NCBI RefSeq assembly: GCF_022919215.1 | Contig: NZ_CP095047.1 | Span: forward strand, 62,001-126,000 | Origin: Hymenobacter cellulosilyticus | GTDB taxonomy: Bacteria; Bacteroidota; Bacteroidia; Cytophagales; Hymenobacteraceae | Reading direction: 5' to 3' | Length of the DNA: 64,000 bases | Shown: piece after piece, positions 38,354 through 48,986 of the stretch | Numbering within the stretch: the stretch's first letter is position 1 | Layout: each line of letters starts with the position of its first letter | Notes under the pieces: model-generated | Databases searched by the model: none | Told to the model about the DNA's origin: nothing | What the model saw: the letters and a program-made list of their open reading frames with translations, nothing else | Translations under genes and position numbers: made by a program

Positions 38354-40128
38354 CTACTCTACCGCAAGGATTTGGGTAGCCTGCTGGGTACCAGCCTGCA
38401 CTCGTAGGGTGTATAGGCCGGAGGTGAGGCTAAGCAAGGGCAACTCATGGCGCAGGCCCGTAGCTGGTAGGGGCAGAGTGGTGGTCCGTACTACGCGGCC
38501 CACTGCATCGGTGAGGATGAGAGTAGCAGTTGGGGCACCTGGCACTGCTGGCAGGCGAATGACTACATGGTTAGAAGCTGGATTAGGGTACATGACCAGA
38601 CCGGGCAATACGCCTCGGGCCTTCGCTACTAGAGTAATGGGCTCGGCCAGAGTGGCAAAAAAACCAGTAGAAACAGTGGAAGCACTGCTGATAGCTAAAG
38701 GTCCAAAGTTGACGTTGGGAGGCTGCACCATGCCCACGACCTGAATACCAGCGCTAGTCAGGGTAATAGTGGATAAAGCATCCGTCTGAGGGCCTCCGGC
38801 TTGTTGCACCCAGGCCAACCGGCTGGTGACGCCAGCATCCACGAGTTTGGTCACAAACATATCGGAGCCCCAGCCCCCATGAGCGTATAAGGGCCAAAGG
38901 CGGCCGTGGGTGCGGCGGTAGTGGTCGTGAAGTTGCCGGCAGCGTAGACATCTGAACCATTTACCTTCAGTGCCCAAACGGCATCAGTGGCTTGCCCGCC
39001 CAGCGCCTGGGCCCAGCCCACAATGGGCCCGGAGCCAGTGTCGGTGAGTTTGGTAATAAATCCGTCCTGTGAAGTTCCAGAAGTGTTGGCATTGGTCAAT
39101 ACGGTATTGCCTATGCTGATCGTAGGGCCAGCAAAAGCACCACCCACATACAGATCGGAGCCGTTCAGAGCCGCGGTATAAATACCATCCCCTTCACCTC
39201 CCCCAATTTTCAGGGCCCAAACAAAGCTTGCTGTAGAACCCGCGTCGGTGAGTTTGGCTACAAAGCCATCCGAAACTGGCGTGGGGCCCTGGGTAGAATT
39301 GAGTAGAGTGGTTGAGCCAAACTGCACTGCTTGGCTTAAGAAGATTCCACTGATAAACACACTGCTACCCTGCACAACCACGCTATAGGCCGCCTCGCTC
39401 TCATTGCTACCTATCCGCTGGGCCCACACAAAGTTGCCATTGCTGCCCGTGTCCGTAAGCTTGGTTACAAAGGCGTCGAAACGTCCTGCGGAGGATAATG
39501 ACGTGCTACCATACATTCCCGACTGGCCCAGAAAGGCGCCGGTAACATATATGTTGAATCCTTGCACGGCTATGCCCAAAGGAAGCTCACTATCGGGGCC
39601 ACCCGCCCGTTGAGCCCACACAATACTGCTGGAAGAGCCGGCATCTGTAATCTTAGCGAAGAACAGATCAGCATACTCGCCTCGGGCATTCGTTAAAGTA
39701 GTGGTGCCTACTTGCAACGTCATAGACTCAAACTGCCCCACTATATACACCCTGTCTTCATTTACGGCTATCGTAGTGACCTTCGCACCTTCCCCACTTT
39801 TCCCCACCTGTTGCACCCAAAGGAAACTCTGAGTAACCGGGCTCCATTTAGCCACAAAGCCATTCTGACCATAACTACTGCCGGTAGTCAAGACGAAACT
39901 TCCGATAGTCACGGTACCAGAAAAGCCACCGACGACAAACACGTTGCCGCTAGCATCCACCGCTGAGCTTTCAACGCGCACGTTGCCGTTGCTAGCCTGA
40001 TTGGGGTCTAAGGCAAATGCCCTTTGCCAAGCGGGCGCCTGCGCCTGCGCTACCGGCGCGCTAAGACTGAAGACCACAAAAAGAAAAACTCCCCAAACTA
40101 GGGGAGCAACGTGAGTAGAGAGACGCAT
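38354..40128 (-). CDS. Secreted beta-propeller (SBBP-like) protein with T9SS domain (one frame break)
   Basis: About 591 residues after adding one base to the C run 38868-38871, joining TLMGAGG to SDMFVTKLVDAG. Signal peptide: MRLSTHVAPLVWGVFLFVVF and a cut near AQA. The body consists of seven or so repeats of about 60 residues with the pattern FVAKLTDAGSTASFVWALKIGG ... YVGGAF ... FGSTTLLN, as in SBBP beta-propeller repeats of Bacteroidota surface proteins. The end is a T9SS sorting domain (VMYPNPASNHVVIRLP ... GLYTLRVQAG). Predicted exported and surface-bound; function unknown. Confidence 0.85.
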
Positions 40129-40371
40129 AAGCACAATGAAGTGTGAGTGTATTGACCCTGAGTGGGAGTTGGAGCAACTGCATTAGGGTGAAAGGTATGG
40201 AAAAGCACTAACTCAACTGTTGTGTTAATGGCATCACTACTTAATTAGTCGTAGCATAGAAGCTCTACTTCCCCAGCTGTGTTAGCACATTCTAGTAGGT
40301 TTGAGCACACTACCACTGGCGCCTTCGTATCAAGTTGCAGTTCAGCGAAACGGTGGTTTACCTTGCACAAT
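40129..40371. other. Short gap holding a GTTCAG repeat
   Basis: No gene seen. Contains a type 2 repeat, AGTTCAGCGAAACGGTGG, at 40339-40360, 12 bases before the small membrane protein. Confidence 0.35.
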
Positions 40372-40518
40372 ATGATGCTGTACACTGGAGACTGGGTTGA
40401 GGATGCCCTGATGCTGATTTTTTTATTGGCCTTGTTCGTACCCTCGGTCTACTTCGTGTGGTACGTCTTTACCATGATCCGCCATTACTGGCGTTACCGT
40501 CGCAACCGCCAGCGCTGA
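40372..40518 (+). CDS. Small single-helix membrane protein
   Basis: About 48 residues from MMLYTGDWVEDALM. One long hydrophobic helix (LMLIFLLALFVPSVYFVWYVF) is followed by a strongly basic tail (HYWRYRRNRQR), consistent with an inner-membrane protein with cytoplasmic C-terminus. The open frame continues 31 codons upstream through a dispersed repeat and is not believed. No family recognised. Confidence 0.45.
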   Translation: MMLYTGDWVEDALMLIFLLALFVPSVYFVWYVFTMIRHYWRYRRNRQR

Positions 40519-40535
40519 CGGAGCCGAACCGCCGT

Positions 40536-41056
40536 TCAAGAAAACGGTACTTTGGGAAGCACTTGCGACGTATCAATCTGCACTCTGCCCTCCCTTTCCG
40601 TAATACGCCATTGCAAAGGTTCATAGATAAAATCCGTACGCGTCTCTAGTTTCACCTGGTCTTGCTGCAGGACTCGGTCAATCTCCTGTTGCAACGCCTG
40701 CGGGTGGACTAACTGATCAGGATACTTTGAGTCATAGACAAAGACAAGGTAGCCCCGGTGGCGCGCCCAAAACTGGGGTAGTGCTGTTGCGTTTTGGGAT
40801 GGACGCCCGACTGGCCGATGAAGACGCATTGCCCACCGAAGATGCCCATCCAAGTTACCGCGACCACCGCTTCCTTTGCCTCTACTTCTGCATGCGCTAC
40901 TTTCGTGATATACTGCTCAATGTAAGTATGAATCGTTGAGTCGAGTTCTATTTCGTACAACCTACTAGATGGAGGCGCGACGGAAGTCTGCTTAGCCTGA
41001 TCCGTGCAGGAACAAAGAATCACGAACAGCCAGGAGAGCAGGACGGTAGAAAGGCG
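40536..41056 (-). CDS. Small lipoprotein of unknown function (one frame break)
   Basis: About 173 residues after adding one base to the C run 40753-40756, which joins GRATGG to YLVFVYDSKYPDQL. The start MRLSTVLLSWLFVILCSCTD is a lipoprotein signal with the modified Cys after LCS. The mature part has charged helices (YIEQYITKVAHAEVEAKEAVV) then VFIGQSGVHPKTQQHYPSF and a C-terminal EVLQQDQVKLETRTDF-like stretch. No family recognised. Confidence 0.6.
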
Positions 41057-41142
41057 CATAGAAGACGTCAATAAGGTAGGCTTCGCCAAGTAAGCAGCCA
41101 AGGTAACAGCATGCATCTACCTGTTCCTGTCCGTCTGCTTAT

Positions 41143-41164
41143 GTTCAGTGAAAGGGTGATTTAA
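41143..41164 (+). repeat. Dispersed GTTCAG repeat, type 2 variant
   Basis: GTTCAGTGAAAGGGTGATTT resembles copies at 40339 and 52370. The right part, GGGTGATTTAAACACCC, is itself a small hairpin. Confidence 0.3.
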
Positions 41165-41252
41165 ACACCCACTGGCTTTGAGCTAGGAGCCGAGAATAAC
41201 CTGCTATCGGTTCTAAAGCGCTACTTTCTAACAAATGAAACCAAAGGTGCCC

Positions 41253-41285
41253 AGCAAATGTACATACATTGTACGTACATTTGCT
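41253..41285. promoter_or_regulatory. MazEF operator overlapping the -7 box
   Basis: AGCAAATGTACATAC and GTACGTACATTTGCT (one mismatch) are separated by ATT. The right arm contains TACATTTG, the Bacteroidota -7 consensus TAnnTTTG, four bases before the mazE start, so repressor binding would block the promoter. Confidence 0.7.
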
Positions 41286-41288
41286 TCT

Positions 41289-41549
41289 ATGAACACGCGC
41301 CTGATTCGAGTCGGCAATTCCCAGGGAATTGTGCTACCCAAGAAATTACTGCTGCAGTATCACCTCAGCGGTGAGGTAGATCTGCAGCCCACGCCCGAGG
41401 GGTTGCTCATCACGCCGGTTCGCAAACCCCGCCGCCAAGGCTGGGACGAGCAGTTTCAGCGCGCCCTTGCCCAGGGTCAGGCGCCGGAGGGTGAGTTGCT
41501 GGAGGGATTCTCGGATGAAGCCTTTGAGGAGACGGAATGGCAGTGGTAG
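41289..41549 (+). CDS. mazE: MazE/AbrB-type antitoxin
   Basis: 86 residues from MNTRLIRVGNSQGIVLPKKLL, the swapped-hairpin AbrB/MazE DNA-binding fold with the usual GNSQGIVLPK core. The C-terminal half is acidic (EGELLEGFSDEAFEETEWQW) and would wrap and block the toxin. An earlier in-frame Met at 41235 lies upstream of the operator and is unlikely. It overlaps the toxin gene by 13 bases. The palindrome just upstream is the likely autoregulatory operator. Confidence 0.93.
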   Translation: MNTRLIRVGNSQGIVLPKKLLLQYHLSGEVDLQPTPEGLLITPVRKPRRQGWDEQFQRALAQGQAPEGELLEGFSDEAFEETEWQW

Positions 41550-41869
41550 CCGTGCACCGCTTCGAGGTGTGGCTTGTTAACCTCGACCCGACCCAGGGCA
41601 GCGAAATCAACAAGACCCGGCCCTGCGTGGTGCTCTCCCCCGACGAGATGAACCGCTACCTGCGTACGGTGACCATCGCCGCGTTAACCAGCACCCAGCG
41701 CGAGTACCCTTCCCGGGTGGACTGCACCTTTCAGGGCAAACAGGGGCAAGTGGCACTCGATCACATTCGCTCTGTGGATAAAACCCGCTTGGTGCGCCGC
41801 TTAGGGGTATTGCCCCAAGCCACTGCTGAGCAGGTATGCGACCGGTTGCTGGAGATTTTCCAGTACTGA
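41537..41869 (+). CDS. mazF: MazF/PemK-type endoribonuclease toxin
   Basis: 110 residues. Opening HRFEVWLVNLDPTQGSEINKTRPCVVLSPDEMN holds the MazF signature: the Arg/Pro of KTRPCVVLS lies in the active loop. Then VTIAALTSTQREYPSRVDC and a closing VALDHIRSVDKTRLVRRLG with the conserved DHIRSVDK. It cleaves single-stranded mRNA at short sequences when free of antitoxin. Both genes are intact, so the module is probably functional. Confidence 0.95.
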   Translation: MAVVAVHRFEVWLVNLDPTQGSEINKTRPCVVLSPDEMNRYLRTVTIAALTSTQREYPSRVDCTFQGKQGQVALDHIRSVDKTRLVRRLGVLPQATAEQVCDRLLEIFQY

Positions 41870-41902
41870 TGGGACAACCTACGCCAGGCCTATGGCCACA
41901 TA

Positions 41903-41930
41903 GTTCAGGAAAACGAGGGTACTCTTTGAG
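41903..41930 (+). repeat. Dispersed GTTCAG repeat, type 1
   Basis: GTTCAGGAAAACGAGGGT differs by one base from the copy at 38284. It lies 34 bases past the mazF stop. Confidence 0.3.
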
Positions 41931-41938
41931 ATGATGAA

Positions 41939-42415
41939 CTAGCAGTAATCCTCGCGAGAGTCCTGCCACATCAACACATCGGCATCAAACTCTTCTTCAT
42001 CACAGGCTGGCGGATATTCTACCGCGATATAGCTTTTGTACGCTTGGGTTACGTGCTTGATTTCCGCCTCTATGGCAAGGACTTGATAGGCATCCGAAAT
42101 GGAAATACCGAATACGACTTTCCCGTCGTAGGTAAATTTCACAATGGCTGATTTCACGTTTGTTCGCAACGCGAATTGGTTGTAAAAAACGAAGCCATGG
42201 TTCGGGTGCCGCACCGCGTAGGCAATCATGTCGGCAATGGATGTCATCGGCAACTCGATCAGTTCTGGGATGTGATACTTTTCACTGGGCCATACTTGCA
42301 CCCATTGGTCTTGCAGCGGCTCTGCTATAGGGTCACGATAACAGAAGTGGCGTAGAAACCTCTCGACGGTGGACTGGTCGCGACCCATCGATAGGCCGTA
42401 GATGTCGTAGAACAT
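41939..42415 (-). CDS. Unknown soluble protein
   Basis: 158 residues from MFYDIYGLSMGRDQSTVERFL; seven more codons are open upstream. No signal or membrane helix. Features: LRHFCYRDPIAEPLQDQWVQVW, a helical SIADMIAYAVRHPNHGFVFYNQF and strands VKFTYDGKVVFGISISD. The mix of alpha and beta with many aromatics suggests a compact immunity-like or DUF protein, but I cannot name a family. Confidence 0.6.
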   Translation of the reverse strand: MFYDIYGLSMGRDQSTVERFLRHFCYRDPIAEPLQDQWVQVWPSEKYHIPELIELPMTSIADMIAYAVRHPNHGFVFYNQFALRTNVKSAIVKFTYDGKVVFGISISDAYQVLAIEAEIKHVTQAYKSYIAVEYPPACDEEEFDADVLMWQDSREDYC

Positions 42416-42599
42416 GGGGAAATATAAGACCAACACACCCTAAGTACAGCTCCCTGTTAAATGGTGTGCTATGCATTCCTCGAATTGACGCCGGCCCTAG
42501 ACTCTGTTCACCTAAACGGTCCGAATAGCGAAAGGAGCCAGGTATGACCCTCAGCATGCGTTAGGTTCTCTTTCTGAACATCCGCCGACAATACGAAAC

Positions 42600-42631
42600 A
42601 AAAGCGTTCCAGCTATAAGCCGGAACGCTTT
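42600..42631. terminator. Hairpin after the giant T9SS protein gene
   Basis: AAAGCGTTCC pairs with GGAACGCTTT around an 11-base loop, 63 bases past the minus-strand stop at 42694. Confidence 0.6.
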
Positions 42632-42693
42632 CGAAACGGTGGAAAAGAACACGCCTGCCTAGGTCCCAGCTTTTGCAGCCTATACCACCGGCG

Positions 42694-45600
42694 TTACTCG
42701 ACCTGCAGGCGAGTGGTGCCAGTCCCGCAGCGGATAATATAGATGCCTGGGGTAAGGCCCTGGAGCGAGATGGACTCTGCGGCGTTGACCGTGCGCAACA
42801 GGCGGCCGGTCAGATCCAGCAACTGGGCCACATCGGCCGTCGCGCCTTCCAGGCGTACCTGGTCCCGGGCCGGATTGGGCAGGGCCCGCAAAGCCTGGCC
42901 CTGGCCGGCAGCCGGTGCCGAGAGCACGACAACCGGCGAGTAGGTGGCCTTTCCATCGTGGTCTACCTGGCGCAGGCGGTAGCGGAGCTGTTGCCCAGGC
43001 CGCACGACGTCTGCATCCGTGTAGGCGTAGGTGCTGGCGGCCGTCGTGGTGCCCCGGCCGGCTACCGTCGCTATGCGGGTGAAGATCTGCCCGTCTCCCT
43101 GGGCCCGCTCGACTTCAAAGCGGTCGTTCTGCAGTTCCTGGGCCGTGGCCCAGCGCAGCACCACCGAGCGCTGCTGCACCTGGCCGGTGAAGGCAACCAG
43201 TTGCACGGGCAAGGGAGCCGGCACCTGCTGGCGCACCACGGCAAAGGTGGTGCCCACGCGCAGTCCATCCAGCAGCAGCGGCGAGGTCGAGCTACCCTGG
43301 CGCAGGGCCACTGAGCCGATGTTGGCCGGGGACGAGGAGGCCGCTTCCGCGCTGGTCGCATTGCTGCCGGCGGGCTCCGAAACGCCCGGATTCACGTACA
43401 GGCGCGTTTCCGTGCCCGTGCTGCCGAAGTTGTAGCGCACGACCAGCAGGTAGGAGGTGCCCAGCTCGTACTCGGTCGGATCATACACGGCCGTGGTCCC
43501 GCTGCCGCTGACACCAAACTGGATCTTGCCCGTCGTGGCCGCCGGCTTGACCAGCACCCGGGCCCGGAAGGTCGTGCTGATCGGATCCGGCCCCAAATGG
43601 AAGAAGTAGTCGGTCCCGGGCGCGCTGTTAACCTGCACCAGGAAGGAAGCATAGACCGGCGTGCCGGCCGCCACGGGGGCAAACGTGCGGTGCACGTCCT
43701 CACCCGTGCCAGTCAGGGCCGCCGCGTTGCCGCCTGTGGCGTTGTAGTCCGAACGGCTCAGGCCAGCCGAACTCACCAGCACGGGGTTTGTGCCGGCGGC
43801 GCTGTGGGCGTTCCAGCCGTGGTCTGTCAATCGCTCCGCGGCCGCGTAGAGGAAGTTTTCCTCCAACAGCAGCTGAGCCGGCTGCTCGGGTGTGGTCAGC
43901 GTACGCTTGCCCGGGTCCTGGGTGCGGTAGTTTTCAGCCCCCGTCGTGTTGTCGTCATTGTAGTCGAAGACGGCAAAGGTATACTCTGTGTTGGGCTGCA
44001 GGCCCGTAATCGTCACGCTGGTGGCCGGGCCAGCCGCTACGACATAGATGCCCGGGGCCGGCTGGTCGCCCTGGCCCACGGTAGAGTTGCCCGCGTAGGT
44101 CGTCCCATCAGTGGGCACGCTCAGCAGGTCAGCCGACTGGGTGGCCAGAAACAGGCGCTTGCTGCCTGTGCCGCCGCTGGCCGTGAGCAGCACGGAGGTA
44201 GGGGTCAGCTCGCTGGCCGTGAGCGTCGAGGATTGGGTGGGCTCCGCAGCCAGGGCTACGGGGGCCGTGGTAAAGGAAATCTCCTGGCCGTAGCTGGTTC
44301 CGACCTCGTTAGTGGCGTAGGCCCGCACCACGTAGCGCGTGTTGGGCTTTAAGCCCATCAGTGTGCTAGTAAAGGAGCCGCTACCCGCCCCGTCCACGGT
44401 AGATTCGTCGCTGAGCGTCGGATTGGCCGATGTACTGTAGACCACGCCGCGCTCGGTGACTGTCGAATTACCCTCGTTGCTAATCGTGCCGCCGGCTGTG
44501 GCCTGGGTCGCTGTAATGGCTGTGACGGGGGCCGATTGCACGGTGGCCGGGTAGATGGGCGCCACGCCGGTACCCGATACGGTGATGGGCTCTTGCGTGG
44601 GAACGTCCGTAGATGCAACTGGCAGCGTGGCTGAATAGAGCTGAGCCAGCGCGGGTACGAAGCGCACGTCGATGGTAGTGCCCGGGAGCGTGCCGCCCTG
44701 CGGGGTCAGGGTAATGGCGCAGCAGGCGAAGGGGCCGTACCCATGCGAATCTCAAAGCCGGGTGCTGGCGTGATGGTCACCGGGGCACTCAGGTTCGAGC
44801 CGCTGACCACGACTGGCTGGCTGGTGGAAGCCGAGCCGACGTACACGCTGCCAAAGTCCGGCACGGTTAGGGGCGTAATCGTGAGTACTGCCGAGGGGGC
44901 CGTCACGGTCACCGTGACCGGGGCGCTGGTGCCGGCCACGCCACCGCAGGAGCTGGTCGCCCGGGCGACCAGGTAGTACGTGCCGGCGCTGCCAAAGTCG
45001 GCGCCCCGTACCTGGTAGGAAGCCGCGGTGGCCCCACTGATGGGCGTCGTGAAGGGTCCGCTGGCCGAGGTACTGTAGGCCCAGGCAAAGGAGGCTGGCG
45101 CGCTGGCCGTGGCCGTGAGCGTAGCACCCGTGCCGGTCGTGGTCACTGACTGGGCACTGGCCGGCGCAACCGTTACGGTCACGCTAGCCGGGGCAGCCGT
45201 TACGGTCAGGTCGCTGCCGTTGTCGCTGCCCGCCGTGCCGCTGGCCGCGTGCACAACCCGGACCCGGTAGCCGGTGCCGGCACCGGTACCGGCCGGCAGG
45301 GTAGCGGTCAGGGGCGAGGTTGTGCCCTGCCCGATCAGGTTCGTGGTCAGGTCTGCGGCAAAGCTGCCGGTGGCCGAGGAGAGCTGCACGGCAAACGAGC
45401 CGCTGAGCGTACCACTCACCGTAAAGGGAACGGACAGGCTGCTGCCCGTCGTGGCCGTCACGCAGAACGGGCTGCCGTTGACTGCGCCCGTGGTAAGGGT
45501 TGGCGTGCCGCCGCCGCCCGAAAGCGTGGGCGTGAGCACCAGGTTGTCCAGACCCAGGGCCTGTCCGTTGGTACTGCCGCCGTTGCCCACGTAGGCCCAG

Positions 45601-46244
45601 CGCAGGTAGATCGTGGCCCCATCGGCCAGGCTTAGGCCCGTGAGCGTGGTGGATTTGTTCGTGCTGGTCGGGGGATTGACAGGCGCGCCCGTGGTGGCAT
45701 CGGCCGGGTAGCTCTGCGTCAGAGTCGTCAGCTGGGTCCAGGTGGTGCCGTTGGCACTGGTGAAGAACTGCCACTCAAAGGCCCGGGAGCCCAAGCGGTA
45801 CTTTTCCACGTCGTAGGCGACGGCCAACTCGGTCACGGTCGAGCCGGTCGTGTTCTGCACGGCCAGCAGCAGGTTGCGCGGGGAGGAGTAGCTGCCCGAG
45901 GAAAGAAAGCCAACCGCCCGGTCCGTCGAGCTGGCCGTGACCCCGTTGGCAAAGTTATAGGCTCCGCCCGAGGAAGTGCTGCTCAGCGCGCCCGTACCGG
46001 TGGTACCGGCTGCCTGGGTCGTGGCCGTTGTCCCGCCGCTATAGGTCGGATTCGCGCCCGCCGCGAGCACAAAGCCTGCAGGTAGGGAAGCCGTGGCGCT
46101 GCTGCCCAGGTTGTCAAAGGAGACCGTTACGGGGCTGCTGCTGGTCAGCGGCAGCTGGGCGCGGCTGGTAAGGGGCAGCCACAGGCTCAGCAACAGACTC
46201 AGCAGGGGCAGAAGGCGAACGGCTGCACGGGAAAAAGGACGCAT
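42694..46244 (-). CDS. Giant T9SS-secreted Ig/Fn3-type protein (one frame break)
   Basis: About 1183 residues after adding one base to the G run 44731-44734; the join then reads EIRMGTAPFACCAITLTP. Signal peptide: MRPFSRAAVRLLPLLSLLLS. Then a jelly-roll-like domain (SFDNLGSSATASLPAGFVLA ... YLRWAYVGNGGSTNGQALGLDNL), Ig-like repeats, a Fn3-like domain (NTRYVVRAYATNEVGTSYG), a second Fn3-like domain, another lectin-like part (DYFFHLGPDPISTTFRARVL), the common LRWATAQELQNDRFEVE segment and a T9SS sorting domain (RALPNPARDQVRLEG ... GIYIIRCG). Exported through the outer membrane. It starts 46 bases downstream of a secreted nuclease gene and may be co-transcribed. Confidence 0.82.
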
Positions 46245-46290
46245 AGCAACAGGAGCCAAAGAGGCTGAGAAGGAAAGGAAGGGGACTGGT

Positions 46291-47608
46291 TCATCGCGTC
46301 GGACCGTTATCAATGGTGGCTTCCACCAGGTCCTGCACGGCCGTTGGCAGCGAGGAGAGTAGATCCAAGCCGGTGTTGGCTTCAATGGCATCCACGGAGA
46401 CACGGTACTGGCCCCAGTTGCTGGTCAGGCCCTGCTCGTTGGGCGTATCCACGGCGATGATGCGCGTGCCGCTGCCCACGCGGGAAACGTCGTTGTTGCC
46501 CGTTGGTAGCACCACGATGACTTTCCAGACCCGGGTGGGCACCTGCACGCGGCCGTTGTCGATGGTTTCCTTGTATCCGGCCGAGCCCGTGCCCCCCTTG
46601 CCGTAGCTGCCCATGATGATGTAGAGCTCATTGCCCTGCTCGACTAGGGTGCGGGCATAATTCTCCAGCGTGGCCCAGGTAATCTGGTTGTTGTTGGGGC
46701 CTGCGGAATCATGTTGGTCATCAGAAACGTGGCCGAGTTGTCGGCCACCGAGCTGGTGCGGTCCGCCGATGGGGTATTGTGGCCCGGTCAAAGCCCGAGC
46801 CCGAGTAGCTGCCGCTGCCGACCTGGTACCAGCCAGCGGGCAGGTCGGGGTCGGCTCGGAAGTTGTCCTGCCGGGGCGTCGAGCCCAGCCAGACGGGAGC
46901 CAGGTACCAGCTCACCCAGGTGGGCTTGCCCTGGTCGCGGTGATAGGAGAGGGCAAACTGACGCTTGCGCAGCAAGTAGTTGGTGGGCATGTTCACGTCC
47001 GTGGCCGCGCCGCTGGGGTTGCCCATGGTCAGGTGGTCGTTGTCGCCCACGGTGGGCGGCAGCGTCACGGCATACGGAGTGACGACGAAGTCGTCCAGGT
47101 TCAGCTGCGCGGCCCCGCCGGAGACTTTGCGCAGCTCGAAGCGCAGGGGGCCGGAAACGTTGACCGGGAAGGACGCGGTCTGCAGCGTGGTCGCGCTGGC
47201 AATGATGGTGGAGCCGACTTTTACCCACGTGTTGCAGCTGCAGCTTTGGCTCTGGTAGTAGAGCTCAAAACCCGAGCTGGCTTCGCTGTCGTAGAGCGCG
47301 TGCTGCACCGTCACGGTAGAGGCCCCATCCGGCAGGAAGAAGTCCATGGTGGCCTTGCCCGTCTGCGTCAGGCGCAGGGCCTGGGTGCCGTTCTTGCGGT
47401 CCAGGACCGAGGTGCCCAGCAGGGCGTTGTCCAGGGTCCAGGAGCCGGTGCTCAGCACGACGGCGCTGGATGGATACGTGGTCTTGCTGCCCGTCTCGAA
47501 GGACTCGCGCGTGGTGGTCTGCGCCACGCTCAGCAGCGGGCTGCCCCAAAGGGACGTGACCAGGGCGGCCAGCCAGAAGCCACGGGCACGCCGGTACAAG
47601 TGTTTCAT
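46291..47608 (-). CDS. Secreted DNA/RNA non-specific endonuclease (two frame breaks)
   Basis: About 439 residues after two one-base repairs (46783-46785 and 46696-46699). Start MKHLYRRARGFWLAALVTSL is a signal peptide. About 180 residues of beta-rich accessory domain follow. The nuclease part begins DHLTMGNPSGAATDVNMP, then NYLLRKRQFALSYHRDQGKPTWVSW. The first repair restores the DRGH active-site motif of the NucA/EndoG family (GFDRGHNTPSADRTSS), whose His is the general base; the second restores MIPQAPNNNQITWATLE with the metal-binding Asn. Likely acts outside the cell on nucleic acids (nutrient recovery, biofilm DNA or competition). No T9SS domain is visible at its end. Confidence 0.87.
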
Positions 47609-48014
47609 GCAATAGGAAGTAGAAAGTAGCAGAGCAAACGCCCAAGGGCACATCTGCAAAATTAACGAGTAGATGTTACCCGAATATTACGCATTTAAGA
47701 TCACATAGCACTTATTGATCCTAAGGAGCCGCGGCCTTCTTCTGGGACTTGCCCTACCTACCATAGATCAGTTGCCGTTATTCGGCCGGGATGGACCACC
47801 TGCCCTGGCTGCTAGTAGATAGGTCCGATTGGTGGAGGGTATAGAGGAAGCAGCCGCAGCAATGAGGGTTATGTAGCTAATCCGAACCAGCAGCTATCTT
47901 TCCGGATTGAATACCCCTGCTGTAGGTCGGTAAGAGCAACCTACAGTCTGCCTTCTCTGGCAGAAGTAGCTCTTCGTGGATACCGTTTATGCGTTCCCAG
48001 ACGAGATTTTTCGC
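47609..48014. other. Intergenic gap between divergent genes
   Basis: About 400 bases between the nuclease and HNH genes. Somewhat AT-rich next to the nuclease start, where its promoter should be. The HNH frame is open 13 codons upstream of the chosen start. Nothing else seen. Confidence 0.35.
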
Positions 48015-48614
48015 ATGAGAGCTCCTTTGAAAATTGTATTACGCGCCCATTGTCCTCATGGGTATGTGTTTTTGCCCGATGACCCGTACTTGGTGAAGAG
48101 TTGGGCCGGCCACGTATGCCAAGTCTGCTCGACACCTTCTCCGAGCAGGCAGCGGACTCGCCGGAATGACGCGCGGCCACCCTTACCTGTTGAGCAACGG
48201 TTCTGGGCCAAAGTGGAGAAAACGGATTCCTGCTGGAACTGGACGGGTGCCTTGAATAAGGCCGGATATGGCGTGACTCGCGGCCAGGTCACCCCAGCGG
48301 CCCCCAAGGGCGCCGTGCGCAAGGCTCCCTGGATAAGCTACGAGTTGGTGCATGGTCCTGTACCCGACGGATTACCGCTGCTACACGCGTGCCAGAATCG
48401 CCGCTGCGTAAACCCCGCTCATTTAGTGCTTGGGATGCTGCAAGACCGCCCAGCCAAAGGGCGGCGTAAAGAAGCGAGAACCCATTGTCCGCAAGGGCAC
48501 GAGTTCACCGCTGAGAATAGCTATTTCCAGCAGAAGAAGCGTTCGTGTCGCCACTGTACTAGTGAGCGTACTCGTGCGTTCCGTGCCCGCAAGAAAGCAG
48601 GGCAGTCGGGATAA
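48015..48614 (+). CDS. HNH endonuclease, phage/homing type
   Basis: 199 residues from MRAPLKIVLRAHCPHGYVF; an in-frame Met at 47976 is possible. The catalytic centre reads FWAKVEKTDSCWNWTGALNKAGYG, then SYELVHGPVPDGLPLLHACQNRRCVNPAHLVLG, the HNH_3-like layout with H-x-C and N-P-x-H-L. Two zinc-binding-type pairs flank it: CPHG near the start with CQVC, and CPQGHEF ... CRHC near the end. This type is found in phages and as free-standing homing nucleases. It stands alone here. Confidence 0.85.
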   Translation: MRAPLKIVLRAHCPHGYVFLPDDPYLVKSWAGHVCQVCSTPSPSRQRTRRNDARPPLPVEQRFWAKVEKTDSCWNWTGALNKAGYGVTRGQVTPAAPKGAVRKAPWISYELVHGPVPDGLPLLHACQNRRCVNPAHLVLGMLQDRPAKGRRKEARTHCPQGHEFTAENSYFQQKKRSCRHCTSERTRAFRARKKAGQSG

Positions 48615-48722
48615 AGACAGACATATTGTTGAATTCACTATGTACTTAGATGGGATAGCCCAACTCTGTCTACGACTCAAGTAAGCAGTCCCTGCTGGTC
48701 TTTCACAGCAGGGCGACGATGC

Positions 48723-48986
48723 TTACGGTAGGTGGTCAGGTAAAATAAGCTGCGGCAAATACAGGTCTAGGGCCATAGCTGCCGTAAAGGTTCGGAATTG
48801 GGGTGGCTTTACGCACTCCTGCTCCAACCAGATTTCGCAGTAGAAGGAACCCATCCAATAGAGGTCAATTACATAGTTTGCTTCCCAACGACAGGCTAGG
48901 TACGTGCCCTTGTCTAGCACATACCGCCCTTTGATGCTCCATGGTAACAAGTCAAACCGATAGTTCTGTAGCATAGAAGCGTTCAA
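48723..48986 (-). CDS. Small unknown protein, paralogue of the one at 51719
   Basis: 87 residues. The core YRFDLLPWSIKGRYVLDKGTYLACRWEANYVIDLYWMGSFYCEIWL aligns with the protein at 51719 (G-T-[YF]-L-A-x-R-W-E, then [IV]-[DN]-L-Y-x-[ML]-G-[ST]-F). Both are short, aromatic and soluble, so this is a genuine local gene family whose function is unknown to me. Start at MNASMLQNYRF; the second Met is equally possible. Confidence 0.65.
   Translation of the reverse strand: MNASMLQNYRFDLLPWSIKGRYVLDKGTYLACRWEANYVIDLYWMGSFYCEIWLEQECVKPPQFRTFTAAMALDLYLPQLILPDHLP

Noticed and set aside
43597..44352. 251-codon plus-strand frame
   Set aside because: It lies antisense to the giant T9SS protein, and its Arg/Gly/Val-rich product is typical of GC-rich shadow frames.
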